From positions 806,001 through 870,000 of the forward strand of contig JACGCN010000007.1 in the NCBI GenBank assembly GCA_014905825.1: a stretch of 64,000 nt of DNA. The letters run 5' to 3'. The notes under the pieces are model-generated. The model searched no databases, had not been told where the DNA came from, and saw only the letters and a list, made by a program, of their open reading frames with translations. Origin of the DNA: Lyophyllum atratum (taxonomy: Eukaryota > Basidiomycota > Agaricomycetes > Agaricales > Lyophyllaceae). Below are positions 52,656-64,000 of the stretch, piece by piece. Position 1 is the stretch's first letter. Each line of letters starts with the position of its first letter. The position numbers and the translations under genes are program-made.

Positions 52656-53273
52656 TCATTGATCAGCACACAGAATACAAAGCGTATACGAGGCTTCCTT
52701 ACATTCCTGGTAATCAGCAGCGAGAAGCCTTCGAAGGATCAGCTTATACGACGCGTTAACCAGACGAATCATGACTCACAGCTCCAGCACAATCTCGGGA
52801 GGTAGTCTCTCCATGTACTCATGGACGGGGATATCCTCCTTGGGCCCGACAGTCTCGTAGTGCGCCCTGAACGCCATGTACTCAAGCATCTTCTCGACGA
52901 TGATCCCGCTTCCCGTCCTACATCAGAATAAGCGTCGCAAAAGATCAGGACCTGCCTACCGCTGCATAACGGGAACTGTCCGGGTGATAGCTTCGGTGTA
53001 GCTACCTGCGAATGCCAAAAAGTACAAAGAAACGCAGTCAGTGACGCGCCATTAGGGACAACGGGAGAAGCGACCCACTCTCCGTATCCAGCATGCTCTT
53101 CATTGTTCCGCTGATGTTCGCGATCTTTCGTTTCACCATGTAAGAGAATCCATCGGTGCTGGTGACGCGGATCCAATCTGTGTCACTTGGCTCAGCCTGG
53201 TGTGGGGAAGGTGAACTTCAGTTCTATGTCTCCGATTGTGGTGTCGTACGTGCATGTCGACATCTTCTGTCAT
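52656..53273 (-). CDS. ELC1: elongin-C (Skp1-fold ubiquitin-ligase adaptor)
   Basis: Five exons on the minus strand, the first only 24 nt (MTEDVDMH). The protein reads DWIRVTSTDGFSYMVKRKIA, SGTMKSMLDTESS, EAITRTVPVMQR, IIVEKMLEYMAFRAHYETVG, EDIPVHEYMERLPPEIVLEL and LLAADYQEC: the complete elongin-C BTB/POZ-like fold. Elongin-C links BC-box proteins to cullins and also takes part in transcription elongation complexes. The upstream in-frame ATG at 53273 is chosen because it splices in phase with the GCT exon; a nearer ATG (53264) leads into a stop. The extreme C-terminus is uncertain. Reading on gives 13 extra residues to 52656, while a GT just after the EC codon could start one more intron. 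Confidence 0.83.
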
Positions 53274-53414
53274 TTAAATATGAACTGGGGACAGAGAGAC
53301 TCAGGAGAGTAGCCTCCGAAGAGTTATAATATGAGCGAGAGACCAGCGGTTACTCCAAGGACAAAGAAAGAACTAGGCCGTGAGAGACCCTCTTGTATGG
53401 ACCGTATGATGTAC

Positions 53415-53496
53415 GTCTCAATAGCTAAGTGGTATAGCATGCGATTGCAGTTCAATAACCTATCGCAGGGTCCGGTGTTCGAACCACCGTTGGGAC
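53415..53496 (+). tRNA. tRNA-Cys (GCA) with 11-nt intron
   Basis: Acceptor GTCTCAA/TTGGGAC (one G-U pair), D stem GCT/AGC, anticodon stem TGCGA/TCGCA, T arm CGGTG-TTCGAAC-CACCG. The loop is 18 nt: TTGCAG, an 11-nt insert, then A, giving GCA. A long T run at about 53511-53529 is the Pol III terminator. Confidence 0.9.
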
Positions 53497-53763
53497 TTGC
53501 TCCATGACGGCCTTTTTTCTTTTTTTTCTTCTTCCATAGACAGTTTGCACGGCACGGCGAGGATGAATCATGACACAAGGTGTGTTCGGTTGGGACTTGA
53601 TAGCATTATTCTGGGAAGAAAACATATGAATGTATGTGTCTAGCGGTGGAAGACCTTGGGTCTGCTTTATTCAGGGTTTTGCTAAGTAGCACAAGCAGAG
53701 TACTCAGTACATGCAGACGTGATTTAGGAGTCAGAAGTCAAAAAGAGCACCACCAACAAAAAA

Positions 53764-53845
53764 GTCCCGACGGTGGTTCGAACACCGGACCCTGCGATAG
53801 GTTGTTGAACTGCAATCGCATGCTATACCACTTAGCTATCGAGAC
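53764..53845 (-). tRNA. second tRNA-Cys (GCA), inverted, 11-nt intron
   Basis: Nearly identical to 53415-53496 but on the opposite strand: acceptor GTCTCGA/TCGGGAC, the same arms, and an intron differing by one base. T6 follows the gene. The two genes point toward each other with 267 bp between them. Confidence 0.9.
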
Positions 53846-53945
53846 TTATTAAATTTCGTAATTTGTAAGCCCAGGTCCGCTTACCGCATGGCAGACGCGT
53901 AGCTGGACGCGTCACCCCGAGATCAGACCCATTCTCCCAACCATC

Positions 53946-55684
53946 ATGGCCGACATCGAAATGAAAGCAGCGGACAACAAGGCGAAGGACGAGGGAAAGA
54001 AAGAAGAGAAGAAGCAGGAAGAAGCACCAAAGCCGCCACCCTCCCCTGTGGCCGAAATCAAGTCCAACATCGCCCTCATCGAGAGAGCCGTTTCGACCCT
54101 TGAACCCCGGTTTACACACCGTGTCCTACGAACATTGACTGCCTTGCGGAAACGCATCAATGCCACGGTTCTTAGGAATGCTATAGAACAGGTCTACACT
54201 AAAGGTTCGCACCCGCATTCTCTGTGTTGCATCTTGTCTCCGGCTCACGAGCATCCAGACGTCCCCGAAAAGAAAACTCTGCTATCATGGCTTCCTGAAG
54301 AATCTGCTGCCGAACAATCCATGGAGGTAGATTCTTCTGGATCCCCTGCAAAGCCATCTGCCACGCCTACGCCTTCGGTACCAGTGCCAGAAGGCGAGAT
54401 CTATCTCCGCCTCCTCATTCTGCATTACTTGGAGACATCTCCAGCGACATATCAGAAAGCGCTTGCCCTTGCGCTCGAGACAGTGGAGAAGATGCAAGCC
54501 CTAAATCGGAGGAGTATGGATCCCATCGCTGCCAAGGTTTGGGCTGCGGTGGAGAGGGCGTATGAGCTTGCGGGCGAGTTGGCTGATGCACGACCGTAAG
54601 CACACCTTAGCCACCCACTGCCAACATTTCCCTCATATTTCTTTCACAGACTCTTCCTCGCGGCACAGAGGACCGCATCCTTGCGACACGATGATGAAAC
54701 ACACGCGTCGCTCATCAATCGTCTCCTCCGCAACTACGTCCACTACAACCTATACGACCAAGCAGACAAGCTTGTGTCCAAAACGACCTTCCCCGCGTCT
54801 GCAGGAAACCCTCAATTCGCCCGATACCACTACTACCTCGGCCGCATCAAGGCCGTGCAGCTCAACTACAGCGAAGCCCACACTAACCTTCAACAAGCCA
54901 TCCGACGCGCTCCTCAGCCGAAAACGGCGCCTGGATTCTACCAGGCCGTCCATAAGATCTTCATCGTCGTGGAGCTCCTCATGGGCGAGATCCCGGAACG
55001 CAGCCTCTTCAGACATCCCGTGCTTGAAAAGGCCTTGGTCGCGTACTTCGACATCGTCAAAGGTAAATGCTCCAACTGTCAATTCTTGGGCATATACTGA
55101 TGTCTATATCCCAGCCGTCCGCACGGGCTCCCTCTCCCAATTCCAAACCACCCTCTCTAAGCACGCCGCTCAATTCGAAGCGGACAAAACCTACACCCTT
55201 ATCGTGCGACTGCGCCAGAACGTCATCAAGACGGGCATCCGCCGGCTCTCACTTTCCTACTCCCGGATCTCGCTCCGCGACATCTGCCTAAAGCTCCACC
55301 TCGACTCCGAGGAGGACGCGGAGTACATCGTTGGAAAGGCTATCCGCGACGGTGTCATTGAGGGCCGCATCGTGCACGAGAAGGGATGGATGGAATGCGC
55401 TAGCCAGAAGGACGGATATGGCCCTGAGGTCAGCGAGGTGTTTGCGCGTCGTATTGGGTTCTGCTTGGAACTCCATAATGAGAGCATCAAGGTACGTGCA
55501 GTGTCGTTTTTCATTTCTGAGGGTGGCTGCTGATTCCGATGTTATTTAGGCTATGAGATACCCGCTGAATGCTCATCGGAAAGAACTCGCTGCTGCTGAG
55601 GGTGCACGTGAAAGGGAGAAGGAGCTTGCTAAGGAGATTCAGGGCGGGGACCTTGACGACTCGGATATTGGTGGAGACTTCTGA
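53946..55684 (+). CDS. RPN3: 26S proteasome regulatory subunit Rpn3 (PSMD3)
   Basis: The acidic/lysine-rich start MADIEMKAADNKAKDEGKK is followed by IKSNIALIERAVSTLEPRF and TLTALRKRINATVLRNAI. Then come LRLLILHYLETSPATYQKAL, HASLINRLLRNYVHYNLYDQ, NPQFARYHYYLGRIKAVQL and YSEAHTNLQQAIRRAPQ. The PCI domain follows in the C-terminal third (FQTTLSKHAAQFEADKTYTL, ISLRDICLKLHLDSEEDAEY, GVIEGRIVHEKGWM) and the tail GGDLDDSDIGGDF. Rpn3 is a lid subunit of the 19S particle. Three introns are clear (starting 54599, 55062 and 55492). A fourth possible one, 54205-54258, is 54 nt long, a multiple of three, and has no stop, so both spliced and unspliced forms stay in frame. Splicing gives VYTKDVPEKKTLL, which looks more family-like. 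Confidence 0.9.
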
Positions 55685-56329
55685 GGATACTCTTAAATCT
55701 TTCCTGTGTACATAGAACGGTCGCCATTTAATGTTGTTTTCTTTCGTCCTGCAGACCGCCCTGGCTCGCTGCATTTTGGCAAAGCTTGGGTTGAACTTTA
55801 GCGTTTTCAAGCAGTTCAATGCTCAACTGGGATATTTGAGCATCCAGCTTATATAATTTTCGGAAGGGGGCATCGGAAAATGTTTCGGATTTCTTGTTGA
55901 CTTCAACCTTGCTTCAGCCCGAACCTCACCTCGAATAATTACCCCGTTCAATCTCCTTTCCATGTCATTCATAACCCGGTTCATACAAAGCTTCAGGCCT
56001 GTGAGATGCACAGTCCTAGTTCAGGGAAAATCATCATTCAACTGACTGCCCTAGAATCGATACGTCGGACGCGATCTTGAAGGTATTTGCAATTCATCTC
56101 GCAGCGTAATACTCAGAAAAACCTGATACAGACAGGAAACCGATTCTTCGAACATCCCAACCCTAACGGTTCGCGTTAACATTATGCGGACTCGGCAAAG
56201 CAAACCACTGACGAACGAAACCCGTTAGATTCAAGCCGGACTAAACGAACAGTCCAGTACAGGGAGGCAGAAGACGTGTGGGACTACATAGGCGGCGCCA
56301 AGAGGTTACCAGGTGTGTCTCCTGTTTCT
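55685..56329. other. intergenic, no gene seen
   Basis: 3' flank of RPN3 and upstream region of the next small gene; short frames only. Confidence 0.5.
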
Positions 56330-56803
56330 ATGTCTCCGGCTGAACTAATTTGGGTGTAATTAGTCCAATGGTCCTCCTGGCTATCGCACACACGGCCCCA
56401 TCCTCCAACCCTAGAAGTGCGTAGGAGCCGTTCTAACCTTCCACGTATGCCACTCAGGCTCACTTCTCCCCTGCCGTTCCAGGAGCTGCAAGCAGATATG
56501 GCAAGGCAACAACGAGTCCTCGCCAACGTTAAGTTAATCGAAGCTCGCGATCGAGAAGAACGTGCCCAGATGCTCCGTCTCGAGGATGCAGCCACTTCAC
56601 ATGTGTCCAATCGTCTGGAGAGCGAAACATCGGTTCCTCCAGAGACTGTACAACAGCCTCCGCCACTTGCAGAAGCTGCGACTGGGGAGGGACCTCCGCC
56701 GAAGCCTGAGAATTCACTGCCGAAGATGAACACAGGTGCGGATCCCTACAAGCCTGAGACATGGGACCCGCGTGCTGCTCGTACCAGAGGTAGAGGTGGA
56801 TAA
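56330..56803 (+). CDS. small unknown protein, 114 residues
   Basis: A 24-nt first exon (MSPAELIW, 56330-56353) joins in phase across a 129-nt intron (acceptor CCGTTCCAG) to 56483-56803. The protein continues ELQADMARQQRVLANVKLIE and DREERAQMLRLEDAA, a long charged amphipathic helix likely to form a coiled coil. A Pro/Glu-rich linker and the end YKPETWDPRAARTRGRGG (an RGG-like basic tail) follow. I do not recognise the family. A later start at 56447 without the first exon is possible, but it would read through the acceptor. Confidence 0.5.
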
Positions 56804-57432
56804 TCTACGGACGATGCTGTGTTTTTAGGTTTTGTTGGAGACTTGGAGAGATCGCTGCGGTACGATCAACATATTAATGATATCATCGTAATGGGATGGC
56901 ATGCGTCTTCGATGCGTCGTTCTGACCTCCGGCTCTACAGCACTGAGGGTCAAGCATCTACGTCAAGGTTTTTGTTTCGGATGAGGCATTTGAACAAGCT
57001 TCGTTGACATGGGACACAGCCGATCTGGTGGGGACCAGTTAGTCAGGCGTGGCTTTGAAGGAGGATAAAAATGCCACTCTCAACTCAGGAGACATGATCC
57101 TCCTGACTAGAAAAAAACCTGACGCGTTGCCATCAACTAGTAGTACATCTTTGCTGAACAGTTTGAATGTTTGCCAGTCGTCAATTTCGAATTTAAATTA
57201 CCGTGGCACATGTGAAGTTTTGAAGCCGATCCCGAACGTCGGCACTCGAGTCCTGGTTAGCACTGCCTTATGGGGCACACGTCAATCAGGTTCCTGAGGC
57301 TTCCTCGCCATGCTTTGCACGATTCACAGCATTTGCTCCTCCCCAACCTTCCAGCACCTGCCTAGCAAAGTCAACCTGTGGACTCATTCAACAGTCAGGA
57401 TTCTAGCACAGACCTGAGTCAAAGCAGGGAAA
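56804..57432. other. intergenic, no gene seen
   Basis: Only short frames; upstream region of the WW-like gene. Confidence 0.5.
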
Positions 57433-60229
57433 ATGAAGGGCACCCTTCATACCCGCTCACTATCCCGGGCTTTACGATCTCTTCTGGGCAGTCTCCGAAA
57501 GCTGGTTCTAAGTAACCTAGCCCGGTTCTCCCTCCAAGGCTTGCTACTGCTATGGTCCCGGTTGTACTCCATGATTACAATGGCCGGGAGACCTGTGGGC
57601 AAAGACTTACCAAAGAAGGCCCCCGATTCGCATGACCGACAAATCTTCCATGACGACCTGTCTACGATCCCCATGCCACTCAATGACTGCACAGCACAGA
57701 ATCACGACTTGTCAATCTCATGCTCCACTTACCCCGCATCGCTCTCCCCTTCGAGTGTACCACAAGATTTGAATGGCCTGCATCCACCGCCCCCGGCCTT
57801 AACAGGCTACCACAATCATTCTCGGTCCCACGTATCCCTCCCAAGCCCAATCACAACTGATTTGCATCCGCGGATTCTGGAACGCACAGAGTCAGACTCG
57901 CCCGATCGCGCGGAGCCCGAAGGCGATGTCGCGTCACTCACAGTCGGCGCCACGCTCTCGAACCCCAAGATACGGCCATTCGTACCTGAAAGCCTACAGC
58001 GGTATGAGAGGAATGTGAAAGTGTGAGTAGTTTGACTGCTAGCACTGCCTACGAATTTCTGACTAGTTTTGGTATAGACCCAAGGAATATACCGAATATA
58101 CGATACCAGCAGTTACGACTACTTTTGACATGTGCGTCACGCCATAACACTATCCGCAGACGATCACTGGTTAACAATTTTTTTGACAGGCCTAACAATC
58201 CTCTTGGATGGACCCCCTGTTTTCACCCAGAGGGTGCCCTTTATTTCTTCCACGAAGGCAAAGTAGGTGATTCACGCTTACATGCCTGATTCATTATTTA
58301 CTTATTCTATTACAGCGAATTTTTACTGACGCAAACCTTTATGAGGCCGACATGTTGTCCCAAATCGAGGCTAACATAGATACTATTGACGAATTCTTCC
58401 GGGTTCACAACATTCGACGATCAGTCCACGTCGACCTTGTGCTGGAGCTACTCCGGGTGGATGGTCAAATCGATACCCTTTACTACATGGTCGACCACTC
58501 GAAACGGTGTATCTTCTTTGTGGACGATTTTGATGCGAGCGACCTTCCGATTTGGTATGAGCTTCAAGGCGTCACTTCTCCAACTCACGTTAGTAAGTTC
58601 TTTCGTGTTTCTATCCACTTCTTCGGTTATACCTTTCATATAGAACACGAGATAGAAACGCAATACTGGTGAGGTTGCAATCATATGCTGTGCGTGTATA
58701 TATCCGTTACCATCGATCTTAGATTGATTTAGCATTGATAGATTTCCTCTGAAATCCTCAGGACGAAGCAAAGGTACCACTGCTTGATGTTTCCGAGATC
58801 TATCGAGCTATCCCAGGACCTTGTCGATGAACTTCGCGATATCATAATACATTCTTTGGGAGGTAAACCGTGCTCCATTGCTTCCATGTCGATAAAAGCA
58901 CTGATTTCGCAATACCCGATAGATCAGATCATATCGACAACTTCCACCGTACCTTACAGCGTCGATGATCTTCAAAAAATGCTCAGCTTGGCGAATAGTT
59001 TGAAGAGTTAGGATGCATGTTCCTTTCGATGGTGATTATGTTGATGTCCTTCTCAGAAAATGTCGACAGCAAATTTCAAGGTTCCACTTGTCTATTGTGT
59101 AAGCTTTCCATCCCTCTGACTATTTCATTTGGCTTAATGGATGTTTAGCTAGCCTGATGTTTGTTTTTGGTACGACGTCTCTTGGGCATCGTCAAACTTA
59201 CTGCAGCTGATGCTCTTACTCCAGTTCGCCAACGGTTTTATAACTTCCATGGCCAATCTGGTGCTCGTATGGGCCGCGACCAATCAGTATACGGAACAGC
59301 ACAGAATAAGCGATCTTGGCTGATCCTGTCCCTTTCACCCATGCTATTTTTTTCTCCGGAGGTCCATCTGCAGACATTGGAGAAGATGTGGATCGACGGA
59401 ATCACAAGGCGAGTTTTATGGACGGAGTTTATGGACAAACTGTATGCCGAGTGGCAGGAGTTTACGCTCTATGTAAGTCATTTTGCTTTAACCACTCTGC
59501 TTTATTCGATTTGTAACTGTGATGACTTTCAGGGCACGGTGCTGCTCAACGCTAACGTGGCATTTTTGGCAATCCAGAGTGTGGACGAGAGGCGTGGAAA
59601 TTCTCGGTCGCCGGCCCAGATCGCAAGTTATGCATCGATTGCTGCAAGTCTTGGGACTATCATCCTTGGTCTCCTACTCGTTAGGCAAACCCGGTCAAAG
59701 GGGCGCGATAATGCTACTGATGCTGTGAGTTCATGTCAGCAACCATGATTTCCACATCTGACCATCGCCGTAGTCAACATACTTGCACAAGAGAAGCAAT
59801 CAAGCGATGGGCATAGAGACTTTGGCTATCATGTATAGTTTGCCCTATGCGCTACTAATGTGGGGGTATGTTCCTTCCTGTCAATAGTGTCTGAATGCCC
59901 CATCAGCATATTCATTCCCGTATTCTAGGATGGTCTGCTTCCTCTTTGCTTTCTTGTTCATCTGCTTCGACGGCTCGGACATATACACACGCCTGCTGGT
60001 TGGCGCGACTTGGGTTGCCATCGCCTCTCTCATCATGTGCTGCATCTGGATGGCTTGGGAACAAATGCCGGAGACTGGGGCCGAGACCCCTGAGCCCGTG
60101 GCAAAGGCAGACTCCAGAGAAAACCCTACCGAGGAGAATGCTGTATCTAAGGCTTTTGGGATCAGCTGGGGGTGGCGAGCCCTTGTCTTTCGACGAGACT
60201 CGCGTGACTCCGAGAGGACCGTCGTCTGA
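57433..60229 (+). CDS. WW-like domain membrane protein, agaricomycete family
   Basis: About eleven exons join in frame. The N-terminus is basic and hydrophobic (LVLSNLARFSLQGLLLLWSR), followed by a Ser/Pro-rich disordered part of about 140 residues. Next is a WW-like module NPLGWTPCFHPEGALYFF with HEGKRIFTDANLYE. A helical region follows (VDLVLELLRVDGQIDTLYYM, CIFFVDDFDASDLPIWYE, YWYHCLMFPRSIELSQDLVD), then VRQRFYNFHGQSGARMGRDQ. The C-terminal third has three or four membrane stretches: YASIAASLGTIILGLLLVRQ; IMYSLPYALLMWGMVCFLFA, continuing as FLFICF; and LLVGATWVAIASLIMCCIWM. It ends in a polar tail (RDSERTVV). This layout recurs in many mushroom genomes, but its function is not known to me. 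Small middle exons near 59066-59165 are the least certain joins. Confidence 0.7.
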
Positions 60230-60429
60230 ACGGTCCATATTTTGACAGGATCTGACCCGTGTATTTTTATTAGATTTGTAGCGATAGTGTCTCGAACAAG
60301 GCTCGGAATATTTGAAGGCTCACAGATTCCTTCTTCCTTCAAGCGGTCTTCTCTGTTACTTGATTGACTCGGGCCCTTTCGTGTTGCTATACGCTCCACT
60401 ACTATCATCCTGCGCTGCTGTATGAACAT

Positions 60430-62960
60430 ATCCGCGGGGCCCCAGGCTACCTTCGAGCGTCAAGTTGGTTTACCCCATATCCCTCAGGAGTGCGAGCCCT
60501 GCGAGGTACTCTTGGGACCATGGAGGGAAATTGCTGATAACACGGTCAGTAGTGCAGATTTCTAAACAGGCGACCTACCTCATCTTATATTGTTTAAAAA
60601 TGCAAGCTCTGCAAGGTTGGCTCGGTCGGACTTGAAACCAGGTAGGAGATTGCTGAGAATACGGTCGATCGGCATGCGTGATACCGATATCGGATTTCTG
60701 AGGGTACCGTCTAGTAGGCAGGGCCTCAGCTTTATCATCTGTTGAGATAAGCCCCGTGCCACCTCCGAGTCACCCCTGGGCGCCTGTGGCACCGCAGGAT
60801 GCTCGTCTTGGTCTCGGGAGGCGGCATAGTATGGGGAAAAGGCACATCACCACGGGAATGCAGACGTTCAGGTTAAAAAGACTGTCCAAATATCGGAAGC
60901 CTCCCTACGTCTACGTACTTTGAGATGGACGGACGGACACCAAATATTGACCGAGTTCACGTTTGCCTCACCAAGTTATCGAGGTCCGAGGATTACATCA
61001 CCTCACTCATCTATGTTGAAGTGCTGGACCAGCGTCTGGGTGGTCACTGAGATCAGGCATGAAGAGATTTAATTTGCGTATTATGATCAGATTCGTAGTG
61101 GTACTAATATCTTCGACAAAGCCGGCCTGCAAACATCCTTCGAAATTGCTCAAGCTAACCTCTGCGTTGCTTTAGGACCTTTTGTACCGTTGGTTGGCGG
61201 CTTCTTGGGCCCAGTGTTGCCCATAGCCTTGGGATCGACATATCCACGCGGTTTCGGTCTAACCAAGGTTACCTGAGATGAGAATCTAGCTCCGATGAAG
61301 AATCATCCGACATACTTCTCAGGTGGCGGTGGTCTGGATAAATGACACAATCCGTCAAAAGCTGTGTACAGAGCTGTGCAAAGCGCGGCACTCACTTGGC
61401 TGATCCCTTGGAATCGGGCCCACATTGACCGCTTGTAGGGTCTACGATATGACTATATACGATACGTACTAGGTTAGTGCAGATATCTAGCCGGCCTAAT
61501 AACATTAAGCTACCTACCCCACCTGTCTCGCGATTGCAAGTTTTAAGTCATGTTTGGAGTCAGGAGATGACCCAGGGAGGATTTTGCCCAAAAGATCCAT
61601 CGTTGTGGTTCAGACGCGCGGCGCGTATGACAGTGTAGAGATTGGGGTTGCTAATGCAAGTACTAATACTGGTAGTATAGGTATGTGGGGAAGATCTTTG
61701 ACCTGGGGAGGATTTGACGCCAACGCCTCAGCTTTATGCTGTCAAGCTAGCCCTCGTGCCACCTGGGCGCTTGATCGGCTAGATGGGGTTTTCATATCGG
61801 TCTCAACGAGCGCCCAAGTTTGGGGCGATAGGAGACACTGTATTACACCTCGTGCCAAGAAGGCGTCTAATGAGCAACAAACGGGGATGTAGTTACCGTG
61901 ACCTTCAGCACGATGACTAACGCCGACCGCTGATCATGAATTTGTATGACAGGATCCAGACAGGATCTCTTGAGGATCTCTACCTTGAAATAATTGCAAA
62001 GGGATTGCTGAGGAGTCGTAATTTTGGAGCAATTGGGGTTCGCTGAGGTGAGAGATCGGTCAAGAGCCACAATCGGTCCTGCCGCTCGCGTTAGCTAGCC
62101 AACATCATTTTATCCGGACAGAAATTATCGGGAGGGGAATTCGAATCATGCATTTATCTATTTTTCACAATTCGCGGATGGTAATAGCCTCAGGCTGTAT
62201 CTTTCAGACACTGGCGTGTTCCTTCGTCATTCAAGGCGACCTTCTCGTTGCCCTAGGGCCTTTGGGGCCTTTCTTCCCGTCGCCTTTCTTCCCGTCGCCT
62301 TTCGTCAACCCGTCGCCTTTCTTGCCATCACCATTTTTTCCGTCACCATTCTTCCCTTCAGCAGAATCGCCCTGGGCGGCATGATCAACGTAGCCACGCG
62401 CTTTCGGCCTAATCGACGTGGGTTATTCAATTCTTGTAATCACTTAGGTTAAAGCCATGTGACATACTCTTCCAGCGATGGTGGTCTGCATCGGAGGTCA
62501 AAAGCCTGGACGCATACTCCTGCATGATATTTCAACTACTCACAAGGCTGATACCTGGGAATCAAGGCCACCACTCGTCTGATCTACAACCTGACTATGT
62601 AAGACACACATGAAGTAAGCGTAGATGTCTACCCCGCCTATGGAATCACCTTACCCGACATTCTTTACCACGGCGGCCCATGGTTTATGCTTGGAGTCCC
62701 GAAATTTGTTGAGAAATTCATCAATCGCTGACATTCTTCAAGGTGTTAGATGCGTCTGTGACGACGTATGGATTCGGAAGTGTCACTTACTACTAGTACG
62801 AGTACTAACAGTGATACAAGTAGTATAGGTATGCAGGGCAGATCGAACGCCGGGACCTCAGCTTTATCCATCTCGGCATTGGCCCTCGAGCTACCTGAGC
62901 GCCTGGCTAGCCGGTTCGAGTTTTAATACCGGTCCCATGAAGCGCTCAAGTTTGGCGCGA
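60430..62960. repeat. decayed direct repeats, no intact gene
   Basis: Two diverged copies about 1.1 kb apart (roughly 61150-61840 and 62240-62950) share ordered blocks: GTAGCCACGCG-like/TATCCACGCGG, GTAGTATAGGTATG, CCTCAGCTTTAT, CCTGAGCGCCTGG/CCTGGGCGCTTG and GCGCTCAAGTTTGG/GCGCCCAAGTTTGG. A partial third copy lies near 60718-60790 (GGCCTCAGCTTTATC). A shorter pair at 60490-60545 and 60600-60670 shares GCGAGCCCTGCGAGG/GCAAGCTCTGCAAGG and TTGCTGATAACACGGTC/TTGCTGAGAATACGGTC. Within the copy at 62260-62370 the minus strand encodes Lys/Gly/Asp repeats (GKKGDGKKGDG). No transposase or coding continuity was found. Confidence 0.55.
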
Positions 62961-63496
62961 CAGGAAAGGTCCTCCGCGAACTTGACGCCGGAGAGGCGTT
63001 CAGTGGAAGGTTGATGGAGATAAAAAGGACGTTAACTTAGCAGACGCGCCGCCCAATCATCGCAAAAGGTATGTATCTGTCAATATCATCACACGACGTT
63101 ATACATTCGAGTGGGCACAGAGTAGGTCAGGTGAGGTCCCTCAGGCCTCGAGTTAAGGCGAGAAGATCGGAGCAGCGATTCCCCCTGCTTCGAATGCCGG
63201 CAACACAGAAACCCGCTGACTGTGAATACGGTATGTGGATCTCTCTCTGCAGGTTGCTTGTGGAGTGTAGGTGTAGTATGATACGTTGGATTATGTGTCG
63301 CTGTCGAAAGCAGAGAGAGAAGGTTGGTGCCCGTGGTTTTGATGGTTCCAGAGATAGAGTGAAACGCTTGCACGGAGATCAGCCAATCGCAGTCTTCTGC
63401 CGAGATGGGAAGCAAATGGCGCCCTCCATTTTCCATCATCCTTAAAAGTAAAAACGCTCGGGGAACACGGTGAGAAATGGCATGGAGCACGTATAT
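62961..63496. other. intergenic, no gene seen
   Basis: Overlapping short frames on both strands without motifs; 3' flank of the gene at the right edge. Confidence 0.45.
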
Positions 63497-63968
63497 TTAT
63501 GAGGCGCCTGGATATCTGGGCATCGTAATAAGTGTTGTTTTCATTTCGACGGTTTCGGCTTGGCTGCAGACGTAGGGGCAGCAACCTTTCCCCGTGGCCT
63601 TCCGCTGGAGATATTCGTAGGTGAGCGGAGAGAGAATGAAGATTACACCTACAAAGATCAGACCTCGGAAACGGTGGGAACTGAAGAAGCTCGTCAGACT
63701 CATCTTCAAACCCGCTCTTGATTTCCTGTGCTTCTGCCCTTGTCCCAGCCTCTGATGCAGACTTGTCGGACACAGATTGTTTCCCGACGTCTTCGACGGA
63801 AGGTTTTGACAAGCTGTTTTCGCTTCGCAGTGGAGTGCACTGCCTGATCATGGTACCATTGCTTTCAGATGAGAATCAGAAATGGGACGGATCACGGTGA
63901 CTGACGCACAGATATTCGAGGTTGTCAGTGTCGCTCATAGTTTGTTCCTTCAGCAGCTGTTCTGGCAT
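63497..63968 (-). CDS. possible small single-pass membrane protein
   Basis: On the minus strand MPEQLLKEQTMSDTDNLEYL is followed by an intron (donor GTGCGTC, acceptor ATCAGGCAG). A second exon then ends KMSLTSFFSSHRFRG, a single membrane helix LIFVGVIFILSPLTYEYLQR and a polar tail ending MPRYPGAS. The region before the helix is basic and polar, so an N-in topology is likely. The acceptor four bases earlier puts the exon in another frame (the 187-codon frame with SVEDVGKQSV), which lacks the helix. Family unknown. The gene could also begin further right, outside the window. Confidence 0.4.
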
Positions 63969-64000
63969 TGAGTGTGATATAGGATGGACGTCGCAACGGA

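Overview
The window is fungal nuclear DNA, most probably from an agaricomycete basidiomycete. Most genes are broken by many short introns (about 45-70 nt, GT-AG). The gene set fits that group: a seven-helix orphan membrane protein, an F-box/zinc-cysteine protein, a WW-like membrane protein, WSC-domain and GH47 secreted proteins, and a TAM-type methyltransferase. There are also conserved eukaryotic genes (SEC20, SWP1/ribophorin II, elongin-C, RPN3) and intron-containing tRNA genes.

Layout. 0-11.6 kb: the 3' end of an unknown gene, a 7TM protein, an MFS monocarboxylate-type transporter, a secreted two-WSC-domain protein (minus strand) and the SNARE SEC20. 11.9-14.7 kb: a SAM-dependent methyltransferase (minus strand) split by a 1.83-kb DNA transposon that has a perfect 7-bp target duplication. 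14.9-36.7 kb: nested mobile DNA. An outer terminal-inverted-repeat element (about 0.8 kb, 8-bp target duplication AGTTCATC) contains a 21-kb head-to-tail array of four almost identical 5,098-bp tyrosine-recombinase retrotransposons. These are Ngaro/PAT-like, on the minus strand, and encode gag, RT-RNase H and a tyrosine recombinase.

36.9-50.7 kb: an F-box protein, two GH47 alpha-mannosidase paralogues in the same orientation, and between them a tRNA-Asn and an astacin-like metalloprotease. 51.2-60.2 kb: SWP1, elongin-C, an inverted pair of tRNA-Cys genes, RPN3, a small unknown protein and a WW-like membrane protein. 60.4-63.0 kb: decayed, diverged direct repeats without an intact gene. A small single-pass membrane protein may lie at the right edge.

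The main point of interest is the retrotransposon array. Its split direct repeats (alpha 343 bp, beta 138 bp) have the arrangement alpha-ORFs-beta-alpha-spacer-beta. Every internal junction is a perfect beta-alpha joint, as expected if circular copies were added by tyrosine recombinase or homologous recombination. Only four base differences were noticed among the four units. They show all four combinations at two sites, so the copies appear to have exchanged sequence. Inside each unit the RT ORF starts 10 nt after gag and overlaps it in another frame for its whole length, and the recombinase start overlaps the RT stop (ATGA).
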